This document shows positions 8,036 to 16,700 of a DNA stretch of 64,000 nucleotides, one piece after another (the stretch's first letter is position 1; each line of letters opens with the position of its first letter). Position numbers and translations under genes: made by a program. The stretch is from Bacteroidota bacterium (GTDB taxonomy: Bacteria; Bacteroidota; Bacteroidia; Cytophagales; Cyclobacteriaceae): contig JAJRQT010000082.1 in NCBI GenBank assembly GCA_024280115.1, positions 1 through 64,000 on the forward strand, read 5' to 3'. Under the pieces are notes generated by a model that was not told the origin of the DNA, ran no database searches, and saw only the letters and a list, made by a program, of their open reading frames with translations.

Positions 8036-8723
8036 TATAAAAGTATTGATTGTAGAAGATGATCCGAATCTTGGTGAGATTCTTTCAGAGTATCTGGCTT
8101 TGAAGGGATATAACACAACGCTTCGAAAAGATGGAGAGGAGGGATTAGAAGCATTTAATAGCCGAAAATATAACCTTTGCATTTTAGATATAATGATGCC
8201 GAAAAAGGACGGTTTTACACTGGCTCAGGAGATAAGAATTAAGGATAAAAATATTCCGATTATTTTTCTTACAGCTAAATCACTGAAGGAAGATACGATA
8301 AGGGGTCTTAAAATTGGGGCTGATGACTACATGACCAAACCTTTTAGCATGGAAGAATTGTTACTTAGGATCAAGGCTGTGATGAGGAGAGTAGGGAATA
8401 GTAATAATGACGATGTGAATAGTTCTATTTTTCAAGTAGGAAAATTCACCTTTGATAATAATAAGCAACAATTAGAAGATAACGGAGAGATAATCAAACT
8501 CACTACAAAAGAAGGAGAGCTACTCAAATTACTCGTTCTTAATAAAAATAAAACTTTGCAGAGAACTATTGCACTAAAAAGTGTATGGGGTGATGATTCA
8601 TATTTTAATGCGCGAAGCATGGATGTGTACATTGCAAAATTGAGGAAGTTACTGAAAGAAGATGATTCTTTGCAAATCTTAACTGTTCATGGTGAGGGTT
8701 TCAAGCTGTTAATGGGAAATTGA
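8028..8723 (+). CDS. OmpR/PhoB-family response regulator
   Basis: A 231-residue regulator with an N-terminal receiver (VEDD acidic pocket, phospho-acceptor Asp54 in LCILDIMMPKKDG, conserved Thr in FLTAK, Lys in MTKPF) and a C-terminal winged-helix DNA-binding domain (TTKEGELLKLL ... SMDVYIAKLRKLL). The ATG at 8028 was chosen because the receiver begins right after it (MDNIKVLIVEDD). Extension upstream to 7983 would only add residues read from the kinase gene. It is intact although its cognate kinase is broken, and it may bind the 10-bp repeats at 6351-6380. Confidence 0.92.
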   Translation: MDNIKVLIVEDDPNLGEILSEYLALKGYNTTLRKDGEEGLEAFNSRKYNLCILDIMMPKKDGFTLAQEIRIKDKNIPIIFLTAKSLKEDTIRGLKIGADDYMTKPFSMEELLLRIKAVMRRVGNSNNDDVNSSIFQVGKFTFDNNKQQLEDNGEIIKLTTKEGELLKLLVLNKNKTLQRTIALKSVWGDDSYFNARSMDVYIAKLRKLLKEDDSLQILTVHGEGFKLLMGN

Positions 8724-8809
8724 AGTCAACATTCTTTAAATATAAGAGGCCAAAAATTTCCATTATTTCATTTTTTTTTACTAATTGATGGTTAACTTAG
8801 AACGTCAAT

Positions 8810-9532
8810 ATGTTTAAGGTAATTCCATCATTTTCTATATCAGAAGGGAAAGTCGTCAGACTCAAGAAAGGAAATTTTTCAGATCAACTCAAATATAACT
8901 TCAATATAATTGACGCAACTAAATTGCTGGAAGATATTGGGATTGAGGTGATTCATTTTCTTGATCTTGATGGAATAAAAAAAGAATCTCCAATCAATTA
9001 CCATGCTCTCGAAACCATTGTTGGTCACACAGACCTTAAAGTTGATTTCATGGGAGGGATCAGAACCGATGGTGATATTAATAAAATTTTAGAATGTGGA
9101 GCTTCTTACTTTACTGTTTCAAGCGTTGCAGTAAATAACCATAAATTGATGGCTTCCTGGATTGTTTCTTATGGCAGGGAGAAGCTTTCGTTGATGGCCA
9201 ACATCTCGGATAAAAAACTGGTTTATAAAGCCTGGCAAAAAAAGGCTGATATTGATCTGATAGAACATATCGAGTACTTTCACATGAGAGGATTGAAGTA
9301 TGTTAAAGTTACCGATTTGAATCGTGACGGTGTTTTGGAGGGGCCTAATTTTGAACTGTATAAGGAGCTTAAAGAAAAGTTTCCAGATGCCTGTATAATA
9401 GCCAGTGGAGGTGTTCGATCGATTGATGACATCAGAAAATTGAAGGATTTGGATCTTTATGGTGTAATTGTCGGGAGAGCGTTGCATGAAAATATAATTA
9501 AGGTGGAGGACCTTAAAGAATTTTCCGTTTAA
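8810..9532 (+). CDS. HisA-like TIM-barrel protein lacking both catalytic aspartates
   Basis: The 240-residue product aligns end to end with HisA (ProFAR isomerase). It keeps VVRLKKG, FLDLDG, DFMGGIR-D, VTDLNRDGVLEGPNF (including the conserved Thr), IIASGGVRS and GVIVGRA, so phosphate and ligand-binding loops look intact. The two acid-base aspartates of HisA are replaced: the strand-1 Asp of VPAID is Ser9 (VIPSFSIS), and the strand-5 Asp (Asp127 in the Thermotoga enzyme) is Asn131 (LMANISD). No other his gene is nearby. It is therefore unlikely to do the classical isomerisation and may be a paralog with another sugar-phosphate activity or a binding role. It follows the regulator gene by 86 bases. 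Confidence 0.8.
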   Translation: MFKVIPSFSISEGKVVRLKKGNFSDQLKYNFNIIDATKLLEDIGIEVIHFLDLDGIKKESPINYHALETIVGHTDLKVDFMGGIRTDGDINKILECGASYFTVSSVAVNNHKLMASWIVSYGREKLSLMANISDKKLVYKAWQKKADIDLIEHIEYFHMRGLKYVKVTDLNRDGVLEGPNFELYKELKEKFPDACIIASGGVRSIDDIRKLKDLDLYGVIVGRALHENIIKVEDLKEFSV

Positions 9533-9568
9533 CAAAGAAATTGGGCTTTATAACCAATCTAATGTTCC

Positions 9569-9859
9569 TTACCTACTTCGGTAAATCGGATACGCTTCAA
9601 TAAATTTTGAAATCAAATAAAAGATAAAATTGTACGAGAGGTTTGATGGAGACTTTTGCTTTTTAATTTCCGCCTCTTTTTTTGAAGAATTTGATGTCTG
9701 CTGATTTGATGCCTTGGTTTTTGTACTGTCTGATTTTTCTATGATAATTTCATTTTTACCATATCTGCCGTTCGCAACTATTGGCATTGCCGTACCAATA
9801 AATATAAGCCCCACAAAAAAGGACGCAATCAAAGATTTTTTAACTTTCCGGTAATTCAT
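9569..9859 (-). CDS. small exported hypothetical protein
   Basis: The 96-residue product has a clear signal sequence (KKSLIASFFVGLIFIGTAMPIVANG) and then a Ser/Lys/Gln-rich linker ending in a short hydrophobic segment (SYNFIFYLISKFI). I recognise no family. It is convergent with the HisA-like gene, 36 bases apart, and has its own upstream gap before murF-alr. The signal sequence makes it more likely real than chance, but an exact function cannot be given. Confidence 0.5.
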   Translation of the reverse strand: MNYRKVKKSLIASFFVGLIFIGTAMPIVANGRYGKNEIIIEKSDSTKTKASNQQTSNSSKKEAEIKKQKSPSNLSYNFIFYLISKFIEAYPIYRSR

Positions 9860-10010
9860 TTTATTTGATTCCTATATAAAAACGATCAGAGTACTAATAA
9901 GTTCCATTTCTTTATTCAATTTTGTGCCTATAAGTGGAATTGCAGTTTTTAAATAACTGATTTATCTTCGGCTTTTAGATATTTATAATACTCAAGCATT
10001 TCAAAACCAT

Positions 10011-12470
10011 ATGTTCACATTCGATCAAATTGCAAACATCACAAAGGGCGAAGTTACAACCAATTATAGTCATCGGCAAATTGATCATTTTATTACTGAT
10101 AGCAGAAAATTAATCAACCGTCCATCCTCAGTTTTCATTGCGATAAAAGGTGAGCGTCACGATGGGCATAATTTTATAAAAGAGCTTTACCTCAAGGGCA
10201 TCAGGCAGTTTATAGTAGAAAACAGTTCCTCCATCACTTCAGAAATTCGCGAAAATTCAAACATTTTGTTGGTAAGAAATTCTGTGAATGCCCTGCAAGC
10301 TATTGCCGCCTTTCACCGGAATCAATTCGATTATCCGGTCATTGGAATAACCGGATCCAACGGGAAAACCATCATTAAGGAGTGGCTGGGTCAGTTAATA
10401 GAAAATAAGTATAATTTTATTAAAAGTCCCAAAAGCTATAACTCTCAACTTGGCGTGCCCCTTTCAGTTTTACAGATGACTGAAAAACATAATATGGCAA
10501 TTTTTGAAGCAGGAATTTCTACAACAGGGGAGATGGAAAATCTTCAGAAAATTATCAAACCGGATTATGGAATATTCACGAATATTGGCTCTGCTCACGA
10601 TGAAGGATTTACAGGTAATGAAAATAAAATTCTTGAGAAATGGAAGCTATTTTCTGAAAGCGATACCGTTATTTATTGCCGGGATCATGAACTTATACAT
10701 CGGTTAAAACCAAAAAAAATAAACTCATTTACATGGGGGAAAAACCAGGATGCTAATGTGAATATCCATTTTTTGGAAAAGCATGATAATTATACAAATA
10801 TCCGAATAGATTTTAGAAATAAGTCAGTCTCCTTAAAGGTCCCTTTTGTTGATGACGCATCGCTGGAAAATATAATGCACTGTATTTCCATGATGATTTT
10901 TTTGAAAACCCCCTGGCTTCAAATATCTGAAACCCTTGGTAAGCTCACCAATATCGAGATGCGGCTTCAATTAAAAAAGGGGATCAACAATTGCTACCTG
11001 ATCGATGACTCATACAACAACGATCTTGGAGGTCTCCAAATTGCCATTGATTTTCTTAAGAGTCAACCAGGGAAAAAGAAGCGAATCATACTTTCTGACA
11101 TTCTTCAATCAGGGTTGGAGGATCGCCAATTATATGGCCAGCTAAATCAAATTATAAAACAAAATCACATTAATTCCCTGGTTGGTATCGGCGAAGGCAT
11201 GATGAATAATAAGTCAGCTTTCACTATGGATTCAAGATTTTTTGAAACAACCGATTCGTTTTTACAAAGTTTGAATTTTTGGAATTTTCATGATGAAGTA
11301 ATTCTGGTAAAAGGTGCACGCCCTTTTAAATTTGAAAGAATAACTAATTTGTTGTCCGAAAAAATCCACCGAACAGTTCTTGAAATCAACCTCGATGCAG
11401 TCAGTGATAATCTAAACTTTTACAGATCAAGGTTGAATAGAGATGTAAAACTCATGGTAATGGTGAAAGCTTTGGCTTATGGAAGCGGCGGTATTGAAAT
11501 CGCTAATTTACTTCAATACAACAGGGTAGATTATCTTGCCGTAGCTTATCCGGATGAAGGGGTTGAACTAAGAAAAAGCGGTATTGGGCTCCCAATTATG
11601 GTCATGAATGTGACCGATGAAAGTTTTGCAAATATCAGGAAATATAATCTAGAACCGGAAATTTACAGTTTAAGTCAATTGAAGAAGTTTATTGACTTTA
11701 TAAATGGTTCTGAGATTGAGACAAAAATTCATATTAAAATTGATTCCGGTATGCATAGGTTGGGATTTGAAGAAAATCATATTTTTGAGCTGATCGCTCT
11801 TTTAAAGTCAAATCCTTCCATAAGCGTTGCAAGCATCTATTCTCATCTCGCCGGCGCAGACGAAGAAATACACAATGATTTTTCAAAAGGACAGGTCGAA
11901 CTGTTTTTAAAAATCTCCGTTCGGTTGGAAAGAGACCTAAATATTCGTCCCATCAGGCACATCCTCAATTCCGCCGGTATCATAAGATTTCCGGAATACC
12001 AATTGGATATGGTACGTTTGGGAATCGGATTATATGGGTTTGAAGCCAATCAGATAGAGCAGGATGAGCTTAGACCAATCAGCACATTGAAAACAGTAAT
12101 TTCTCAAATAAAAAATGTGAAGAAGGGAGATACGATTGGTTATGGGAGAAAGGGTATTGCACAGAATGATGCTACGATCGCCACGATCGCCACGATCGCC
12201 ATAGGCTATGCAGATGGATTTCCAAGAGCGTTTAGCAATGGAAAAATATCACTTATTGTCAATGGGAAAATGGCGCCCGTTATCGGTAATATCTGTATGG
12301 ATATGTGTATGCTGGATGTTACTGGAATTGATGCCAAAGAAGGAGATGAAGTTACTGTATTCGGTGTTAAGCCATCAATTAAAACTTTGGCCGATGCTAT
12401 CGACACTATTCCTTATGAGATTTTAACAAATATAAGCAGCAGAGTAACCAGGGTATTTTATACAAGTTGA
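10011..12470 (+). CDS. murF-alr: bifunctional UDP-MurNAc-tripeptide:D-Ala-D-Ala ligase / alanine racemase
   Basis: An 819-residue fusion of two steps of cell-wall synthesis, a known arrangement in Bacteroidota. Residues 1 to about 450 are MurF: ATP loop GITGSNGKT at 112-120, then SYNSQLGVPLS, FEAGIS and DDSYNND. MurF joins D-Ala-D-Ala to the UDP-MurNAc-tripeptide. Residues about 455-819 are alanine racemase, which supplies D-Ala: PLP lysine Lys486 in MVKALAYGSG (usually VVKANAYGHG), catalytic Tyr711 in IGYGRKG, then GYADGFPR and GNICMDMCMLDV. Odd point: three exact copies of a 9-base unit at 12174-12200 insert extra Thr-Ile-Ala triplets just before GYADG. The protein is cytoplasmic, and the fusion couples D-Ala supply to its use. 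Confidence 0.93.
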   Translation: MFTFDQIANITKGEVTTNYSHRQIDHFITDSRKLINRPSSVFIAIKGERHDGHNFIKELYLKGIRQFIVENSSSITSEIRENSNILLVRNSVNALQAIAAFHRNQFDYPVIGITGSNGKTIIKEWLGQLIENKYNFIKSPKSYNSQLGVPLSVLQMTEKHNMAIFEAGISTTGEMENLQKIIKPDYGIFTNIGSAHDEGFTGNENKILEKWKLFSESDTVIYCRDHELIHRLKPKKINSFTWGKNQDANVNIHFLEKHDNYTNIRIDFRNKSVSLKVPFVDDASLENIMHCISMMIFLKTPWLQISETLGKLTNIEMRLQLKKGINNCYLIDDSYNNDLGGLQIAIDFLKSQPGKKKRIILSDILQSGLEDRQLYGQLNQIIKQNHINSLVGIGEGMMNNKSAFTMDSRFFETTDSFLQSLNFWNFHDEVILVKGARPFKFERITNLLSEKIHRTVLEINLDAVSDNLNFYRSRLNRDVKLMVMVKALAYGSGGIEIANLLQYNRVDYLAVAYPDEGVELRKSGIGLPIMVMNVTDESFANIRKYNLEPEIYSLSQLKKFIDFINGSEIETKIHIKIDSGMHRLGFEENHIFELIALLKSNPSISVASIYSHLAGADEEIHNDFSKGQVELFLKISVRLERDLNIRPIRHILNSAGIIRFPEYQLDMVRLGIGLYGFEANQIEQDELRPISTLKTVISQIKNVKKGDTIGYGRKGIAQNDATIATIATIAIGYADGFPRAFSNGKISLIVNGKMAPVIGNICMDMCMLDVTGIDAKEGDEVTVFGVKPSIKTLADAIDTIPYEILTNISSRVTRVFYTS
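12174..12200 (+). repeat. 9-bp tandem repeat inside the racemase domain
   Basis: ACGATCGCC is repeated three times exactly and in frame, encoding Thr-Ile-Ala three times (residues 722-730). Racemases normally have one such unit before GYADG, so two copies look like slippage insertions that keep the frame. Confidence 0.8.
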
Positions 12471-12475
12471 AAATT

Positions 12476-13504
12476 CTACCTCAACTCACCAGGGTCTCTG
12501 ATCACCTCTTTAGAATTCAAAACCCTGTTTCTTAGTTGGGAAGCAGTAATATTTTCATCTGCATATTTTCTGCCCACCTTATTATTGTGAAAATCCATCT
12601 TGTGTTCATTTTCTGTATTGTTAAGATTAGTTTCATGGGCGTCGGTGATTTCTTTTGCAAATTCAGGACCAAAAGCCTGAGTCAAATGATAACTCCAATA
12701 AATGTGTTTGTATGCGTCTTCAGGAAAAGATGGATCTCTTTCTTTTTCATGCTCAGAAAGCTTTTTTGCATCTCTTGTGATTTTAATCATTTCCGGGACC
12801 TTACTTGGATAATTTGCAATTATTTCGGCTTCCTTTTCACTGAGCTCAATTTCAAATTTTAATGCCGCATTCAGAATATCATTTTCGTCAAATTTGAGGT
12901 AGGTCCATCGTTCATCCCTTTGGGTGAATAATTTCGCTTTTACCTCTTTTTCATCTATTGTTAGCAACACATCAACAATGAACTCAAGGTCCATGGGTGT
13001 TCTGTTATCACGAAAAAGAGTTTTTATTTCCGCGAGGATCTCTTTGCCAGATTCCTCTGGTGTTTTCAGATATAAAGGAATCCTCGTCTTTAAATAACCA
13101 TTTTCCAATTTCCCGAAAGGTTTTATCTCCAAGTCTTCATCCGGCTCAATCAGCAAGGTGAAATCTTCTATAGTAAAGAAAAATGAGGGTCTACTGAAAT
13201 CTGCAAAACGAACGGTTATAGATTTAGCATTAAACTCAGCTTTGAATGATTCCTTTCCAAATAGTTTTTTATTAAGATAAAAATCCAGATCCACACCGGT
13301 AATTGCAAAACTATTGTATGAGTTGAGCAAAATGTTTTCATAATCAAAATTTTCTACGATTACACCCTTCTTTTCTAATTCTGGTTTTAATTCTGTTACC
13401 GTTTTTTCAGCGACTTTTTTTAAAACAAAAGATCCGCTGAAATAGACAATTAGAAACAAAAGAAGAATAAAAACAGAACTTTTAATAAGTGTCTTCAAAA
13501 CCAA
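12476..13504 (-). CDS. membrane-anchored protein with DUF6973-like C-terminal domain
   Basis: The N-terminus is one uncleaved membrane helix (residues about 8-28, SVFILLLFLIVYFSG). A long extracytoplasmic beta-rich region follows to about residue 235. The last 100 residues hold a distinct domain with the spaced motif DAYKHIYWSYHL, ITDAHE and MDFHNNKVGRKYA. This H-x3-W, DAHE, D-xx-NN-xx-GR pattern resembles what I remember of DUF6973, found at the ends of assorted bacterial surface and toxin-like proteins. Conserved His, Glu and Asp suggest a catalytic or metal site, but no activity can be claimed. It is convergent with murF-alr (5 bases apart). No immunity-like partner is adjacent. Confidence 0.65.
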   Translation of the reverse strand: MVLKTLIKSSVFILLLFLIVYFSGSFVLKKVAEKTVTELKPELEKKGVIVENFDYENILLNSYNSFAITGVDLDFYLNKKLFGKESFKAEFNAKSITVRFADFSRPSFFFTIEDFTLLIEPDEDLEIKPFGKLENGYLKTRIPLYLKTPEESGKEILAEIKTLFRDNRTPMDLEFIVDVLLTIDEKEVKAKLFTQRDERWTYLKFDENDILNAALKFEIELSEKEAEIIANYPSKVPEMIKITRDAKKLSEHEKERDPSFPEDAYKHIYWSYHLTQAFGPEFAKEITDAHETNLNNTENEHKMDFHNNKVGRKYADENITASQLRNRVLNSKEVIRDPGELR

Positions 13505-13715
13505 GGGTATGATAGATAAAAAATAATGGATAAAAACTCAATGCCAAATTTATAAAATACAAACACGGAAAAAATCCCATATTCTGCATTTTTTCATATG
13601 AATCAATTCTAAACTTATTATAAGTTGAATATATAGGCAATTTTTTATTATTTGAATCAAGTTAACTATCTTTAGTTATGCTGTTATTCGAAAATGAGCA
13701 ATTAATTTAATCTTT

Positions 13716-16700
13716 ATGGTAGAAAAAAAACTGACATCCAGATATGTGATGTTCATAGAAAGTAATTCTCTAAAGAAAGATTTATTAAAAACTATAAAGA
13801 AATACAACTCTAATATTGAGGTGGAGCAATTTGGATTTATTAAAATTGAGCCAAATCAAATTAAAAAAAGTGATGTTATAATCATAGATGAAAATTTAAT
13901 TTCACTTTATGATAACGGAGAACTTCGGGAGTTGCTTTCACAGTCGATATCCACTGATGCGTTTGTAATTATTCTTACGAATTTTAAAAAAACTTTACCT
14001 GATTTAATATTTAACCATCCTGAAGTTTTTCAAATAGTATCAAAATCATCCAACTTAAATCAGTTCAACTTTCACCTGAAAGCTTTTCATGAAAGAAAAA
14101 GAGAGATTTCTTTAATTTTCAGAAACAAGCAAAAGAGATATTTTGAAACCATTATAGACATTCAGAATTTTCTACTTACCCATCCTGATCCTGATGATGG
14201 TTTAAGTTATGTATTAAAATTATTAGGATCAATCTCTGAGGCATCCAGAGTCAGCCTCTTTGAAAACAGATATGACTATAAAAAAAGACTTTTAATGACC
14301 CAAAGATTTGAATGGGCCGCAAAAGGGACTAATACCCATCAAAACAACCCTTTGCTTCATCTTTTGCCTTATGAACCAAATTTTGGGAGGTGGCAAAGAA
14401 TGCTTTCCGAAGGGTCTGTTATCAAGGGTTCGTTGGATGAATTTCCTATTATTGAAAGGCCGCTTCTTTCAAATCAAGGAATAAAAAAACTATTGGTATT
14501 GCCCATCATGATCAAGTCGGGAATGTGGGGTTTTCTTCAATTTATCATTTGTGGTAAAAAGGAATTGTGGGACAATGCGGAAATTGACCTTTTAAAGTCC
14601 ACCATCAAACCGATTTCTTGTTTCCTGGAACTGAAGTTAGAAGAGAAAAAACGAGATAAAAGCGACAGCAAGCTCAGGATGATTTTTGAGAGTTCTAATA
14701 TTGGATTGATATTAACATCCAAGAAAGGAAATCTTAAATCTTGTAATCCTGCTTTTGCCAATCTACTCGGATACAGCGAAAAAGAATTGCTGAATTTAAA
14801 TTCCAAAGTTTTCACCCATCCAGATGATTTGTCTGTTGAAGAGCGCCTGTTAACAGAGCTTTTGGAAGGAAAAAGATCTTCCTACTTGTTGGAAAAGAGA
14901 TATTTAAAAAAAGGGGGGAAACCCATATGGGTAAAAGTTAATGTATCTGCCTATAGCAAAGAAAAAGGTGTTCCCGATTCTATAATTGGCATTGTTGAGG
15001 ATATATCTAAAGAAAAAGTAGCTGAAAAAGCACTGTTCGAAAGTGAAGACCGATATAAAAAATTATCTGATCTTTCCTTTGAAGGAATAGTGCTAAATGA
15101 CAACGGAATAATTATTGACTGCAATGAACGCTTTCTTAAAATGTCAGGGTATTCCCGGGATGAGATCATTGGCAGCGACCTCATTGATCTGCTGTCCGAT
15201 AAAAGCACTGTTGAACAAGTAAAAAGAAAAATGACAACAAGTGTGCCATTTGAAACTGTAGGAAGAACAAAAACCGGTGAAATCATATCAGTAGAGCTTG
15301 AAAACAGGTATGTGGAGTATGGTGAAGATCTACTGAGGGTTACTGCATTTCGTGATATTACACAACGGAAAAAGAATGAACAAGAGATCAGAAAACTAAA
15401 TACTGCTATTGATCAAAGTCCATCTAGCATACTTATCACAGATGATAAGGGGAAAATTGAATATGTAAATAAAGCCTTTTGTGACATTACGGGATATTCG
15501 GAAGAGGAATCCATGGGGAAAAATCCAAATATTATAAAAACAGAATATCACCCAAGGAACTATTATAAAAATCTATGGCATACTATCTCAAGAGGCAATA
15601 CTTGGCATGGAGAATTTAGGAATAAAACAAAATACGAAGATTATTTCTGGGAACGAGCTGTAATATCACCAATATTCAATGAACAAAATGAAATCACTCA
15701 CTATTTAGCTATAAAAGAAAATATAACCGAAGAGAAAATTGCTCAGCAAGCATTAAAAGTAAGTGAAGAGCGTCATCGAATAATCTCCGAGCTAACAACA
15801 GATTTTGTTTACTCGGCAATCATAAAAAATGAGAAAATTTCATTTACATGGAATAGCGGATCTATCGAGAAGCTGGCTGGATATTCTGTGAAAGAAGTCA
15901 ATTCAATGCCAAAAGGATGGTATTCTATGATTGATGAGAAGGAATACATGAACAAAATGAAGCAATCTGTTTCAGCCATTTCTATTAATAAAATCCAAAA
16001 TTTCGAATATAGAATAAAAACTAAGAAGGGTAAAACCATATGGGTATCAGATAAGCTTCAGCTCATCGAGAGGAGGGAAAGCGGCGCGTTGGAAGTGATC
16101 GGTGCTATGCAAAATATTACGTTGCGTACAGAAGCGAATATAGCGCTGGATGAAAACAAAAGGTACCTGGATAGCATTATTGACAATCTGCCAATTGGAC
16201 TCCAAATTTTTGATGAAAAAGGATATACAGCCAGGATAAATGAATCGCAGAAAAATTTATTGGGATTAAGTGATCAGAAAGATGGTGTGGATTCTTTTAA
16301 TATTCTAAACGATCCTTTGTCAATTGCAATCGGGTCTGATAAGCGTTTTCGTGAGGTATATAAAAATAAAAAGATTGTAAATCATGAAATAGAATTGGAT
16401 TTTAGTGTATCCGGTAATTTATGGAATCCCGGAAAGGGAAAAGTTACTATTCACCAAATAATTTTCCCAATATTTAAAAAAAATGGAGTTATTCATTCTG
16501 TAATTTCACTATCAAACGATATCACAAAACGTGTGTCGATTGAAAAGGCCTTGAAGGCAAGTGAAATGCATCAAAAAGCCCTACTTAAAATCATTCCTGA
16601 CCTCATTTTTGTACTTGATAATAATGGTGTATTCAGAGATGTTTATGCTGAAGATTCCAACCTGCTGCTTTTTCCGGCGATTGATTTTTTAGGCAAAGAA

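Noticed and set aside
8810..9532. A normal hisA gene for histidine synthesis, linked to hisS
   Set aside because: hisS is over 20 kb away and encodes a tRNA synthetase, not a biosynthetic enzyme. No hisF, hisH or hisI is nearby, and both catalytic Asp residues are missing.
12536..12862. 108-codon frame on the plus strand inside the DUF6973-like gene
   Set aside because: The minus-strand frame is longer, with a membrane anchor and conserved domain. The plus-strand frame has no plausible start context or homolog-like motif.
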